Origin: Bdellovibrionaceae bacterium UBA2339
GTDB taxonomy: Bacteria > Bdellovibrionota > Bdellovibrionia > Bdellovibrionales > JAMPXM01
Direction of reading: 5' to 3'
Assembly (NCBI GenBank): GCA_002344785.1
Contig: DDUL01000028.1
Location: forward strand, 78,838 to 142,837
DNA: 64,000 bases
Under the pieces are notes generated by a model. The model saw only the letters and a list, made by a program, of their open reading frames with translations. It made no database searches and was not told where the DNA came from. The position numbers were made by a program, and so were the translations under genes. Of this stretch, positions 52,928 to 61,698 are shown in pieces (the stretch's first letter is position 1; each line of letters begins with the position of its first letter).

Positions 52928-54607
52928 ATGCAAAATTCGAAGTTCATGCAATGCGTGGCGGTTGCGCCGCTGATCCTCGCCAGTTCGCTGTTGATGGTGA
53001 GCTCAGACGCCGTTGCGACCGGCGCGAGTCCGGCGCAAGCTCGCACCTGTGACATCGATGATCTGCTGGGGCAATGCGAGATGTTTGATTCCGCCGCTGG
53101 GCACATGGAGGGGCGAGATCAAAGCTTGGTGTTGGGAGATTCGCGTCGCGCATCTGCGGATGCTGCGAGACTTCAGGAAAACTGGGGACGAACGGCGCTG
53201 GGGGCGTTGGAGAGGGCGCCAGGTCGGCAAGACTTGGGCGAAAGTTTTCGTCGCTGGCTGGTCTCCGAGATTTCCGTCAACACCTTGAACAGCTTGCGCA
53301 GCATCGACGGAAAAAAAGAAGCGGTGAATTTTGAAGTGCCATGGCCGATCGAGCAGGCCGATGCGCGATTGACGCGAGTGTCGGCCACAGATCTGCGCGC
53401 GAGGCTCGTGGCCGCGTTCGGCGAGGGCAATTACGCGAGCTTACTGCAGGCGGCCGAGGCGCAGGCTGCGGCGACGCAACAGGCGGAGGCGTCGCGCCGC
53501 CAAAGCGTGACCGAGTTGATGAACGAGCGCGTGGCGACTCGGCGCACGCGCGCCGCGGATTTGATCGAGAGGGCCAGGCAGCGCACGATTGAAACGATTC
53601 GCAATGGTCGCGATCTGGCGAGCTTGCCAGAGGCCGAGCGAAATCTCCTGCGACGCCTTGAAACTTTGCGCATCGATTTTGAAAACAACATCAATTGCTC
53701 GGGCGCGCTCAGCCCTGGCGGCAGCTACGATGCCAGCGCTCATCAAGTGAACATGTGCGCGCCGACTGCGGCTTTGCCAGATGAAGCGATCATGTTGATC
53801 ACGGCGCACGAGATGGCGCACGCGATTGATCCGTGCGCCAGTCGCGGACCGTTGATTCGCGTGGATGCGGATCGGCTCCGACAAGTGCGCGAGTCGATGA
53901 GCACACAGTTGCGTGGCGGCGACGCCGTGCTGCTGAACTCGCTCACGCAATCATCGGGTTTTGCGCAGCTTTATCCGCAAGACGTCGCCAATCCCTTGAT
54001 TCAGAGGCTGCTGCGCGAAGGTGTGTTGAGCGTGGATCAGCCGGCATTGCGAACGGGGGAGCATCCGTTTCGGGGCACCCTCGTATGTCTGACTCAGCCG
54101 GCGACCGGAGGCTTCCGTCTTGGGCCTTGGCAGTTGGCCCAACAAGGTCAGGGTCATCATCGTTGTGCGCCCGATACATTGAACGAGGGATTCTGCGACT
54201 GGTTGGCGGCTGAAGTTCTGGGGCGAGAGTTAGGGACTCGATCGCCGCGGCCTCGACCCGAGCGAGACTTGGGTCGTTGGCGACGCGAGGCCATGGGCGT
54301 GTACCCGCTGTTTGCGCGCGACTTGTGCTTTCCAGATCCCGGTGACCCAACGCCGGAGAATGTCGCCAGTCTCAGACCTGAAGAGTGGGAGGGGCGAAGC
54401 CATCCACCCGCGCGCCTTCGCGTGGAGTCGGTGTTGTTTCGCAATCCGCGATTGCGCGAACATTTTGGCTGCCGAACGCGCGAAACTCCGGCTGAAGCGG
54501 GGCCGCCACATTGCGAATTTCCTCTCGCGCGCGGGCAAGGTCAGCGCATCGGCGAACCCGGAGCGACGGGACCGAATCGAACACGCGGACGAGGGACAAC
54601 GCCATGA
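52928..54607 (+). CDS. Secreted putative zinc metallopeptidase
   Basis: 559 residues from ATG 52928 with AAAGGTGA just upstream; a longer open frame to 52649 has no support. Signal peptide to about residue 32 (SDAVA). The HExxH zinc motif is HEMAH near residue 293, and a candidate third ligand Glu is in LNEGFCDW near 419. A helical Gln/Ala/Arg-rich stretch (about 175-225) lies before the catalytic part, and many Cys suggest disulfides outside the cytoplasm. No named peptidase family recognised. It diverges from the CFI-box/barrel gene across 204 bases and is coupled to the next gene by ATGA. Confidence 0.7.
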   Translation: MQNSKFMQCVAVAPLILASSLLMVSSDAVATGASPAQARTCDIDDLLGQCEMFDSAAGHMEGRDQSLVLGDSRRASADAARLQENWGRTALGALERAPGRQDLGESFRRWLVSEISVNTLNSLRSIDGKKEAVNFEVPWPIEQADARLTRVSATDLRARLVAAFGEGNYASLLQAAEAQAAATQQAEASRRQSVTELMNERVATRRTRAADLIERARQRTIETIRNGRDLASLPEAERNLLRRLETLRIDFENNINCSGALSPGGSYDASAHQVNMCAPTAALPDEAIMLITAHEMAHAIDPCASRGPLIRVDADRLRQVRESMSTQLRGGDAVLLNSLTQSSGFAQLYPQDVANPLIQRLLREGVLSVDQPALRTGEHPFRGTLVCLTQPATGGFRLGPWQLAQQGQGHHRCAPDTLNEGFCDWLAAEVLGRELGTRSPRPRPERDLGRWRREAMGVYPLFARDLCFPDPGDPTPENVASLRPEEWEGRSHPPARLRVESVLFRNPRLREHFGCRTRETPAEAGPPHCEFPLARGQGQRIGEPGATGPNRTRGRGTTP

Positions 54608-55191
54608 GGGGAAATGGGTTTGAAGCTCGACGAACACTATTGAGCATCGCTGTGCTGGCGCTTGTTGGAAAGTTATCGCTGATCTCCGGCGTCGCCGAAG
54701 GCTCAACTTCGCGGGCCAGCTCAGGGACGATCGAAGCCGAATTGATTTTCTCAAGCCAAGGCGCTGAATCGCGAGAGTCGTATCGACTTGTGCGCATGCC
54801 GTCGACGCCAGTCAAAGACGCATCAGTTTCCTCAGGCAAAACGCCTGCGGAGGTGTTCATGTTGGTCTACCGATGGGGTGATACGGATTTGCAGCGGCAA
54901 GTGCTCACGGAGAATTGGGCCAAGGAAATCCGCGCTGACTTCGAAGCGCTCGCGCGAATGTCCGTCGCATCCAAAAAAACTTTGGGGCCGCATTGCACGG
55001 CGCCAGTTGAAGTGCGCAGACTTCCGTCGCATCGCTCGGGTTGGTTTTGCGACTCAAGCCTCAGTCCTCGAGATCGCGAGACCTGGCAAAATACGCTGGG
55101 ACGCCTCCGGCATGTGGCGGAGTGGGGCTGGGAAAGGCCGACGTCGGTCAAGACCGAATCGCCGGCGCCCGCGCCGCGCAAGAAAAACTGA
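54604..55191 (+). CDS. Secreted protein of unknown function, coupled to the metallopeptidase
   Basis: 195 residues from ATG 54604, overlapping the upstream stop (ATGA) with GAGGG about nine bases before. Signal peptide to about residue 30. Two Cys (HCTAP and WFCDSS) may pair. No family recognised. Tight coupling suggests a partner, chaperone or inhibitor of the metallopeptidase; this is inference from position only. Its last codons overlap the terminator of the convergent asd operon. Confidence 0.6.
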   Translation: MRGNGFEARRTLLSIAVLALVGKLSLISGVAEGSTSRASSGTIEAELIFSSQGAESRESYRLVRMPSTPVKDASVSSGKTPAEVFMLVYRWGDTDLQRQVLTENWAKEIRADFEALARMSVASKKTLGPHCTAPVEVRRLPSHRSGWFCDSSLSPRDRETWQNTLGRLRHVAEWGWERPTSVKTESPAPAPRKKN

Positions 55192-55212
55192 GCCTCCTCG
55201 CTAGAGGCTCAG
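55183..55212 (-). terminator. Rho-independent terminator of the asd operon, overlapping the convergent gene end
   Basis: Minus strand CTGAGCCTC (55212-55204), loop of seven, GAGGCTCAG (55196-55188), then TTTTTC. It starts 19 bases after the asd stop and overlaps the last codons of the convergent plus-strand gene. Confidence 0.75.
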
Positions 55213-55230
55213 CGGTGTCGATTGAAATTC

Positions 55231-56292
55231 TCAGCGTGAAGCGAAGATTGTTTCGGCGATCTGGATGCCATTGAGTGCGGCGCCTTTGCGAAGATTGTCG
55301 CTCACCACCCACATCAACCAAGTCGTTTGATCATTGGGATCTTTGTGGACTCGGCCGACATAAACCGGATCTTGGCCGGAGGCGAAGGCCTGTGTCGGAT
55401 AGTCGCCGCTATCGCGAGGAAAGAGCTCAACGCCCGCGCCGGCGCGAAGCGCCCCTTCCACTTCCGCGAGACTCACGCCGGGCTTTTTGAGTTCAACCCA
55501 AACTGTTTCAGCGTGTGAGTTGAGAGTCGGAACGCGAATGGTGAAGGCCGAAACGTAGAGATTCGGCAGCCGCATGATCTTGCGAGTTTCGCGCATCACT
55601 TTCACTTCTTCACTGGTGAAACCGAGCATCTCGGGCTCTTTGCTGAAAGATCCAATTTGCGGAACGCAATCAAACGCGATGGGCTTTGCGAACGTTGGAC
55701 CCTTCTCGGGCTGTTCGCCCTCGAGAGCCACCTTGGTTTGCTCGATCAGCTCTTCAATGCCGTTGCGACCTGCGCCGCTCACACTTTGGTAGCTGGAGAC
55801 GCGCACCGAGGCGAGACCGAATTTGTCCTGGAGCGGCTTCAGGGCCACCACCAGTTGAATCGTCGAGCAGTTCGGGTTGGCGATGATCCGCGCCGCGCTT
55901 CCGGGTCGCTCGCCGCGCTTGAGTTTTGGCAGCAAATCACCGTTCACTTCCGGCACAATCAGGTCCGTGTGGGGATCCATGCGGAACGCGGCCGAGTTGT
56001 CGATCGCAAAGGCGCCGGCCTTCACGGCTTGCGGTGCCCATTCCGCGGAGATGTCGTCGCCCGATGAGAAAAAGACGATGTCGAGGCCTTCGAAGCAGCC
56101 CGCGCCCAAGGTCTGCACTTCCCACTCACGATCCGCGCACTTTTTCTTGAGACCCTTCGAGGCATCGCTAGCGAACAAGCGCAGTTCGCTGAAGTGGTAA
56201 TCGCGTTCTTCGATCAAATTCAAAAATGTTTCGCCGACGACTCCTGTTGCGCCGACGACGCCCAAGCGGGGCGCGTTTTCTTGCCAAGCCAT
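55231..56292 (-). CDS. asd: Aspartate-semialdehyde dehydrogenase
   Basis: 353-residue NADP-dependent enzyme of the aspartate pathway (lysine, threonine, methionine and diaminopimelate). VVGATGVVGETFL is the nucleotide-binding turn, the active-site Cys lies in NPNCSTIQ, and SYQSVSGAGRNGIEEL and the late His in LNSHAETVWVEL fit the family. GGAG lies before the ATG. It follows pssA by 14 bases on the same strand, an unusual mix of amino-acid and lipid genes. Confidence 0.96.
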   Translation of the reverse strand: MAWQENAPRLGVVGATGVVGETFLNLIEERDYHFSELRLFASDASKGLKKKCADREWEVQTLGAGCFEGLDIVFFSSGDDISAEWAPQAVKAGAFAIDNSAAFRMDPHTDLIVPEVNGDLLPKLKRGERPGSAARIIANPNCSTIQLVVALKPLQDKFGLASVRVSSYQSVSGAGRNGIEELIEQTKVALEGEQPEKGPTFAKPIAFDCVPQIGSFSKEPEMLGFTSEEVKVMRETRKIMRLPNLYVSAFTIRVPTLNSHAETVWVELKKPGVSLAEVEGALRAGAGVELFPRDSGDYPTQAFASGQDPVYVGRVHKDPNDQTTWLMWVVSDNLRKGAALNGIQIAETIFASR

Positions 56293-56306
56293 GAGAACTC
56301 CAAAGT

Positions 56307-57188
56307 TCAGTGTTGAGACGAGTCTTGTTTTGAATCTCGTTGAGATTCATGTGGGGGTTCGATGAGCTCATGAAGGTCATCCCCGTCCGAAGCCGCTCCC
56401 GCTTCGGCGGGGCGGCGTTTAGGCGCGCGGCCTAGACCCAGAACGCCAAAGACGGCACCCAATACGGCGTAGGTCATGAAGAGCAAGAACAGCATCACTT
56501 CAGGGCGGATGGCGATGATGGCGAACAGGCCGACGCCGATCACCAAGTACCAAAACGGCAGGCGCTCGCGGAAATCCATGTCCTTGAAACTTCGGTAACG
56601 GAAATTCGACACCATCACAAACGACAAGAGCACGGTCATCGTGAGCAGCAAGACACTTTGCTGCGGATCCCAGCCCAAATCGCGCCATGCGAGCACCGAG
56701 CTGGCGACAATGCCAGCGGCCATTGGAATAGGCAGGCCTTGGAAGTAACCCGTTTCGATTGTGTGAGCTTGCACATTGAATCTTGCCAAGCGAAGCGCGC
56801 CGCATGCGGTGAACAGAAAGCTCACCAGCCAGCCGAGTCGACCGAAAGGCTGCAGGGCCCAGAGGTAAAGTAACACGCCGGGCGCGACGCCAAAGCTCAC
56901 CACGTCACAGAGTGAATCGTATTCGGCGCCGAATTTTGAAGTGGATTGCGTCAGTCTCGCGACGCGACCATCGAGCAGATCGAACACGGCCGCGCCGACG
57001 ATGGCGTAGGCGGCCCAGGTGTATTCGCCGCGAATGGCGTAGATCAGCGCGAAGAAACCGAAGAACATATTCAGCGTGGTGATCAGATTGGGCAGAACGT
57101 AAATGTGAATGCCGGTTCGGCGCCGGAGGGCTCGTGCCTTGCTGAACCCGCCGCCTGAATTGTTCTGCATATCGGATCTTTCGTTCAT
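56307..57188 (-). CDS. pssA: CDP-diacylglycerol-serine O-phosphatidyltransferase
   Basis: 293-residue inner-membrane CDP-alcohol phosphatidyltransferase making phosphatidylserine, the precursor of phosphatidylethanolamine. The signature DG-x2-AR-x8-G-x3-D-x3-D is exact, starting at DGRVARL and ending CDVVSFG. Six to eight hydrophobic segments follow, then a polar tail of about 45 residues. PNLITTLNMFFGF is typical of type II PssA. Its start overlaps the dolichol-kinase-like stop (ATGA). No psd gene is in the window. Confidence 0.93.
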   Translation of the reverse strand: MNERSDMQNNSGGGFSKARALRRRTGIHIYVLPNLITTLNMFFGFFALIYAIRGEYTWAAYAIVGAAVFDLLDGRVARLTQSTSKFGAEYDSLCDVVSFGVAPGVLLYLWALQPFGRLGWLVSFLFTACGALRLARFNVQAHTIETGYFQGLPIPMAAGIVASSVLAWRDLGWDPQQSVLLLTMTVLLSFVMVSNFRYRSFKDMDFRERLPFWYLVIGVGLFAIIAIRPEVMLFLLFMTYAVLGAVFGVLGLGRAPKRRPAEAGAASDGDDLHELIEPPHESQRDSKQDSSQH

Positions 57189-57886
57189 GTGCCAAGGCCG
57201 CCGTAGATGTAAAACAAGGCCGTGAGGCCCAGTGCGCTGAGAACGGGACAGGTGAGGTTATCGTCGAGTTTGCCGATCGGCACAAGTTCAGTGGCGGCCG
57301 CGATGAGTCCCGACACGGGAGCGACTATAAAAATTCGCTCCAACATCAAACCATTGAGATAATAATACACGCTGGCGATGAAGGTGCAGGCGAGAAACGC
57401 GGCGAGCGTGCCTTGCAAAGTTTTGTTCCCGAGAAGTTTATCGCGCCCAAAGCGGATGCCAAAATAGCTGGCCACCGGATCGCCGACCGCTAGAAACAGC
57501 AAACTCAGCGTGATGATGTGGCGATCAAAGAACGCGAGCAAAATCGCCGCGCCAAACAGCAGATAGCTGAGTCCCGACATGCGGTTGGTTTCATGTTGGC
57601 GCATGAGCGGACCGAAGACTTTGAGAGTGGCGGCGTTGAGCGACGGGCGTGTCTTGCGCAAATAATCGAGCGGAAAGAAAAACGCCATTAGGCCGCCGAG
57701 GATCCACCAACTCATTTTCGGTCCGAAATAATGGTAGATGCCCAGCATGATGATGATGCCGGTGAAGTGCCAAATCTTACGCGGCCAATGCATGTCGGCC
57801 TTACCGCGCAGTTTCGCCGGCGGAGTCGGACCTCCTCCGAAGGGGGCGTGACCTGTGGGGCTCAGCGGCGGCGAATTCGGCGACAA
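57185..57886 (-). CDS. Dolichol-kinase/Dgk1-like membrane protein
   Basis: 233-residue polytopic membrane protein of the Sec59/Dgk1/phytol-kinase group, which use CTP to phosphorylate polyprenols, phytol or diacylglycerol. Key patterns are RKIWHFTG, GDPVASYFGIRFGR, NKTLQGT and TELVPIGKLDDNLTCPV. It starts at TTG 57886 with AAGGAG in front. It is first in an operon with pssA and asd, so phosphatidic acid recycling is an attractive role. The exact substrate is unknown. Confidence 0.8.
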   Translation of the reverse strand: MSPNSPPLSPTGHAPFGGGPTPPAKLRGKADMHWPRKIWHFTGIIIMLGIYHYFGPKMSWWILGGLMAFFFPLDYLRKTRPSLNAATLKVFGPLMRQHETNRMSGLSYLLFGAAILLAFFDRHIITLSLLFLAVGDPVASYFGIRFGRDKLLGNKTLQGTLAAFLACTFIASVYYYLNGLMLERIFIVAPVSGLIAAATELVPIGKLDDNLTCPVLSALGLTALFYIYGGLGT

Positions 57887-57939
57887 GTTTTGCTCCTTGG
57901 GGCTGTGGCCCGCATGCGAGCCAAAAACCTGAAATCCCT

Positions 57940-57958
57940 AGGGTTTTCTAAAAACCCT
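57940..57958. promoter_or_regulatory. Inverted repeat AGGGTTTT-CTA-AAAACCCT upstream of the lipid operon
   Basis: Perfect 8-base arms with a 3-base spacer, 54 bases upstream of the TTG start of the dolichol-kinase-like gene. An overlapping CCCTAGGG palindrome lies at 57937-57944. Typical operator geometry. No T-run makes it a terminator. Confidence 0.5.
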
Positions 57959-58145
57959 CGTTGGGGTTGTCCAGTCCGAAGACAGTTGGGCGGCCCTGCG
58001 TCTGAAGCCGCGCTTTGGTGGGCGACAAAAAGCTTCGAATTTCCATAGGCTTAGACCTGGGGTCGGTGGACCACGAGGCGGGTTACAAAGTTCCTGAATT
58101 GCATCTTTCTGTAGCAGGGAGACCCGAAGGGAGGCTCCCGCGTCG

Positions 58146-59093
58146 ATGATCGAAGTGAAAAATGGGCTTCAGAAAATCCAATCGGCTCTGCTCGGCATCT
58201 GTTTGCTGGTGCTGGGGCCGTGGTGTTTTTCTGCCGAGGCCACGGCCGCGGCCAGTATTTCCGGCACTTCGACCTTGGCGGTGAGCCAGCCCACCAACAA
58301 AAATTCCACGGCCACTCCGTCGCGTTCGCGCCGAAATCAAGATCGCAAGGATCGCAATTGGCTGAGCGATTTGAGCGGCGAGCGCGACGAAGAGATTCGC
58401 GATCTGGAATGGGTGCCGCGTCCAGAAGATGGGCCCTCTTTGCACGGGCGAATCTTCACCGATGCGCTCAATCAGGAGTTCAAAACCCGATACGAAGAGC
58501 GCTTCGGGCGCACGGAGATCGAGCGGATCGCGCTCGCGCCGAATCGTTTCACTTACTACAACGACGTGTACGGTTTCCGCGGCACGCCCGAAGAAGTGAC
58601 GCAAGAACGGCGGCGCTTCGCTGAATTCATGATGCGCCGATTGGCCGAGTGGCACTTTGAAAACTACGCCAAGAATGATCCGAAAGTGCGCCCGGTGTGG
58701 GAAGCCAAAGAGAAAATCTCCAATCTGAAAGTCGAAGTGGCGAGCTTTCGCATCGACGCGCGCTACTCGCTGAGCGGCAACGTTTTGGATGTGAACATGA
58801 TGAATCCGTGGGTGAAGTCGCATCTGACTTTGGAAATGGATCCGAACGCGATGGGACCGGGGCCGGTGCGCGAGAGCATTTGGACGGTCGTTAAACCCAT
58901 TCATGATCGCTACACCGTCGAAGCGCGATGGCGCGTGAACGACGGAATCGTCAGCATCATTCAACATCGTCCCATGCAGTTGGGTCGCTTCGGCGGCTGG
59001 CATGCCTCGCTCACCACCTCAGCGGCCGTGAAAGACGGCGGCACATCGACGCGTGAAACGCTTTGGCTGGCCGGTGTCGGCCGTGGTTTTTAA
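58146..59093 (+). CDS. Secreted protein of unknown function
   Basis: 315 residues. Hydrophobic signal core about 13-28, likely cleavage after EATAA near 36. A Ser/Thr/Asn-rich linker and a basic stretch (SRSRRNQDRKDR) precede a folded domain with many charged residues and a final beta-rich part ending GVGRGF. No family recognised. AGGGAGG lies 11 bases before the ATG. Single-gene unit, convergent with the next gene. Confidence 0.6.
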   Translation: MIEVKNGLQKIQSALLGICLLVLGPWCFSAEATAAASISGTSTLAVSQPTNKNSTATPSRSRRNQDRKDRNWLSDLSGERDEEIRDLEWVPRPEDGPSLHGRIFTDALNQEFKTRYEERFGRTEIERIALAPNRFTYYNDVYGFRGTPEEVTQERRRFAEFMMRRLAEWHFENYAKNDPKVRPVWEAKEKISNLKVEVASFRIDARYSLSGNVLDVNMMNPWVKSHLTLEMDPNAMGPGPVRESIWTVVKPIHDRYTVEARWRVNDGIVSIIQHRPMQLGRFGGWHASLTTSAAVKDGGTSTRETLWLAGVGRGF

Positions 59094-59102
59094 CAGCTGA
59101 GT

Positions 59103-59615
59103 TTACGGTGTTACGCGCTCGAGCTGAATTTCATAGCTCCGTTGAGCGGACTCAACCTTCAAGACGTTCTTCTCGGGATCCAAGCTGATGTAGTCCGAAC
59201 CCACTTGTTCAAAGATCGTCGCTTCAAAACCATTGCTTTGGTTGCGAATGGCGGTCACCTCGCTGGCGCAAGCACCGAACACGAAGCGCAATTGTCGAAC
59301 CTGTGGTCCGAGCGCAAGACGACGCTGATCTTCGTTCGTCTGCGGGCACGGAAGTTCCATTTCAGCCATGATCTCGTTGAGGAGGTTTGTCGAGGCCACG
59401 GCCGCGGGGGCTCGTGAGCCGCCTTCGGACGCCAGCGATTGGCTTTGTGCCAGTTGAATCTGCGGCACCTGTTGGGGGAAGCCGGGGCGATCGCCTCTGG
59501 GTCCGCGAGCGAAGCTCCAAGCATTGAAGCCAATCAAAACCAACGCCAGAGCGCCCCACGCCATGAGGCCCTTGAGCTGCAGGCTCGATTTGATGTCAGC
59601 TGTCGGATTCGGCAA
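59103..59615 (-). CDS. Single-span membrane protein of unknown function
   Basis: 170 residues from TTG 59615, chosen because AAGGGG (59621-59626) stands five bases before it; the frame is open 18 codons further to another TTG without a good ribosome site. A membrane span lies near residues 17-34 (WGALALVLIGFNAW). A Gln/Ala/Ser linker follows, then an extracytoplasmic domain with two Cys (ELPCPQT and FGACASE) that may pair. No family recognised. Confidence 0.55.
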   Translation of the reverse strand: MPNPTADIKSSLQLKGLMAWGALALVLIGFNAWSFARGPRGDRPGFPQQVPQIQLAQSQSLASEGGSRAPAAVASTNLLNEIMAEMELPCPQTNEDQRRLALGPQVRQLRFVFGACASEVTAIRNQSNGFEATIFEQVGSDYISLDPEKNVLKVESAQRSYEIQLERVTP

Positions 59616-59788
59616 AGAAACCCCTTGGGCCCGCGCTCGCAGCGCGGTTCCCAGGTTTCTTTTCGGCAATTCTGAGCCTGAATTTCATAGCTGGAATGCG
59701 GAGAAATCGTCGGGCTGCATGCGGAGGCCGGCACCCCGACGAATGTCGAAGTGCCAGGTCCCATCGGTCGCAGCGGCCTAGGCCTCGG

Positions 59789-60484
59789 TCACTTTTTCTT
59801 TGAGGCTTTGGGATCCAACATGCGCGCGGCCGTCTTGGAGGGGCTTTGCGGAACTGTCATCGAGCGAATCAAATTTTGCACTTTGGCGACTTCGCCGATT
59901 TTGATGTCGGCGTCGCGGATGCGCTCCACGATCTCTTTGGCCTTGGGATTGGAATCCAAATCAGGTCGAAGCTCCGCCATCATGTTTTCCAACAGCACGA
60001 CATAGGTCGCGATTCGGCGCGGGCCGTCTTTGGCTTTGAGCTCTTCGATGGCTTCTTGGGCGAGTTCGGAAAGCACGCGTTCAACGGAATTCAACTCCAT
60101 CAGTTCGCGGCGGATTCGGGTGTAGAGATTGCCGCGCGCGCCGTCTTGATTCGGGCGCGAGAGCACCACACGCATGGCGGCTTTGAGTTCTTCGAGAGCT
60201 TCGGGCTCGACGCCGATCGAGCCGTCGTCGGAGTCTTCTTGTCGTGATTGAATCACTTGCGCGCGCTTGATTTTGGTTTTGATGATCTCGCTGATTTCGT
60301 CTGAACTCTTGAGTAACAATTGCGTCGAGTCGAACTCGACATTGGTCCAGGCGACTGGGCTGCTGAGCAAAATGCCAAGGCACAAGACGCTGCGAATTGC
60401 GCGTGCGAAGCGAGCCATGCGTCGTAAGTCTGTGGTCGGAGCGATTGTCGAGTTCACGTTCACGTCCTCTGCATTCTGGTTCAT
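59789..60484 (-). CDS. Exported helical protein of unknown function
   Basis: Up to 231 residues. The likely signal peptide is the segment ARAIRSVLCLGILLSSPVAWT, so the true start may be an internal GTG (60463 or 60457, the latter 8 bases after GAGG) or ATG 60418 rather than ATG 60484. The mature part is charged and almost all helical (ELKAAMRVVL, RIRRELMELNSVERVLSELAQEAIEELKAK split by short turns). No family recognised. A hairpin stands just upstream. Confidence 0.6.
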   Translation of the reverse strand: MNQNAEDVNVNSTIAPTTDLRRMARFARAIRSVLCLGILLSSPVAWTNVEFDSTQLLLKSSDEISEIIKTKIKRAQVIQSRQEDSDDGSIGVEPEALEELKAAMRVVLSRPNQDGARGNLYTRIRRELMELNSVERVLSELAQEAIEELKAKDGPRRIATYVVLLENMMAELRPDLDSNPKAKEIVERIRDADIKIGEVAKVQNLIRSMTVPQSPSKTAARMLDPKASKKK

Positions 60485-60495
60485 CGAGCTCGAAA

Positions 60496-60519
60496 CTTCG
60501 GGAGTTTCTCATCCCGAAG
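60496..60519. other. Hairpin upstream of the helical exported protein
   Basis: CTTCGGGA (60496-60503), loop GTTTCTCA, TCCCGAAG (60512-60519). Perfect 8-base arms, no T-run on either side, 12 bases from the ATG at 60484. It could be an operator or an mRNA leader structure. Confidence 0.4.
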
Positions 60520-60738
60520 AAGGGGTGACTCTCGCTCGGTCGCTGGAGTCATTCCTCCTGGTATTTTACACGAGACGAGGTGCCCGCCCAAGAGGCGATT
60601 TGCGTCACTTTTTTGGGCGAATTGAGGGCTGTTGAGTTGCGGCAAAAGGCGAGTTTAGGACGCTGCAAGCAAGAGAATTCAACTTAACCTCACCTGGAAC
60701 GCATGTCAGACTCTTGGAGCAATCCAGAGGAGGCTGCT

Positions 60739-61584
60739 TTGAAATCCGTACTCATTAAAGTGCCAGTTTTTGTTACCGCACTCGTCATGACGCTCTCGAT
60801 GATCGGCTGTGCGCCCTCGGCTCAACAGCTGAAATCAACGATGGAAAACAATCCCGATATTCTCTACGCGACGATGCGAAAAGATCCGGCGCGCTTCATG
60901 CGCGAGATCAATGAGCTGGTAGGTTTGGCGCGCGCGCAAGAAGAGCAATTGGCCTTCGAAGATAGCTTCAAAAATCCCCGCACGCCTGAGATTCAACCTG
61001 GGCGTGGCTTTGAGGGTTCGCCGACAGGTCCGATCACAGTCGTCGAGTATTCTGACTTTCAATGCCCGTACTGCCGCAAGGGCTACAACACCATGAAGGA
61101 CCTGCTGGAAGAGTATCCGGGGCAGATTCGCTTGGTGTTCAAGAACTTTCCGATCGAGCGCATTCATCCGCAGGCGATGAAATTATCAAAAACTTACGAA
61201 GCGCTGGTGAAGAAGGACATGAAGAAGGCGGCCTTGTTTAAGTCGCAAGTGTTCTCGCGCCAGGCGGACTTCAATCCCACACCCGAAGAAGCCAAGGCGA
61301 AGTCGGATGAGGAGTTCAATCGCAAATACAATGCGCGTGTGAATCGCTTAGTCGATTCGATGTTGAAAGACCTGGGCTATGACGCCACTGAGATCAATCG
61401 CCTTGCGAACTCGGCGGAGATCGCGGCGCTGATCGCCGCCGATCAACGCGAAGCTCAGGAGTTCGGCTTCACCGGCACACCCGGTTACTTGGTGGACGGT
61501 ATCGCCGTTCGCGGCGCTTATGAGTTGGATACCTTCAAGTCCATCATCGATCGACGTATGAAAGAGAAGAGCGGCAAAAAGTGA
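60739..61584 (+). CDS. Thioredoxin-fold (DsbA/DsbG-like) lipoprotein
   Basis: 281 residues from TTG 60739, with AGAGGAGG (60726-60733) five bases upstream; ATG 60703 in the same frame has no ribosome site. Lipobox MIGC near residue 23. A helical N-terminal region leads to a DsbA-like fold: VVEYSDFQCPYCRKG contains the CPYC redox motif, and FTGTPGYLVDG gives the cis-Pro loop. It probably makes or isomerises disulfides in periplasmic proteins, of which this window encodes several Cys-rich examples. A terminator follows. Confidence 0.85.
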   Translation: MKSVLIKVPVFVTALVMTLSMIGCAPSAQQLKSTMENNPDILYATMRKDPARFMREINELVGLARAQEEQLAFEDSFKNPRTPEIQPGRGFEGSPTGPITVVEYSDFQCPYCRKGYNTMKDLLEEYPGQIRLVFKNFPIERIHPQAMKLSKTYEALVKKDMKKAALFKSQVFSRQADFNPTPEEAKAKSDEEFNRKYNARVNRLVDSMLKDLGYDATEINRLANSAEIAALIAADQREAQEFGFTGTPGYLVDGIAVRGAYELDTFKSIIDRRMKEKSGKK

Positions 61585-61616
61585 ACTGCGCCGAAGGCTT
61601 CGGCTGAGGTTAAAAT

Positions 61617-61641
61617 AAGGGGGCTTTGGCCCCCTTTTTTT
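61617..61641 (+). terminator. Rho-independent terminator
   Basis: GGGGGC (61619-61624), loop TTTG, GCCCCC (61629-61634), then seven T. Perfect stem between the thioredoxin-fold gene and lipA. Confidence 0.9.
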
Positions 61642-61698
61642 ATGTCCAGCGAGGGCGCGGCATGGACAAGCTGAGGCGCCAAGGCTAAGAGCTAGAGC

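Noticed and set aside
56332..56350. Repeat TGAATCTC-GTT-GAGATTCA as another copy of the TCTCA operator
   Set aside because: The half-sites and spacing differ from TCTCA-N3-TGAGA, and it lies inside the pssA coding end.
58083..59003. 306-codon minus-strand frame opposite the secreted gene at 58.1 kb
   Set aside because: The plus frame has a ribosome site and signal peptide; the minus frame has neither.
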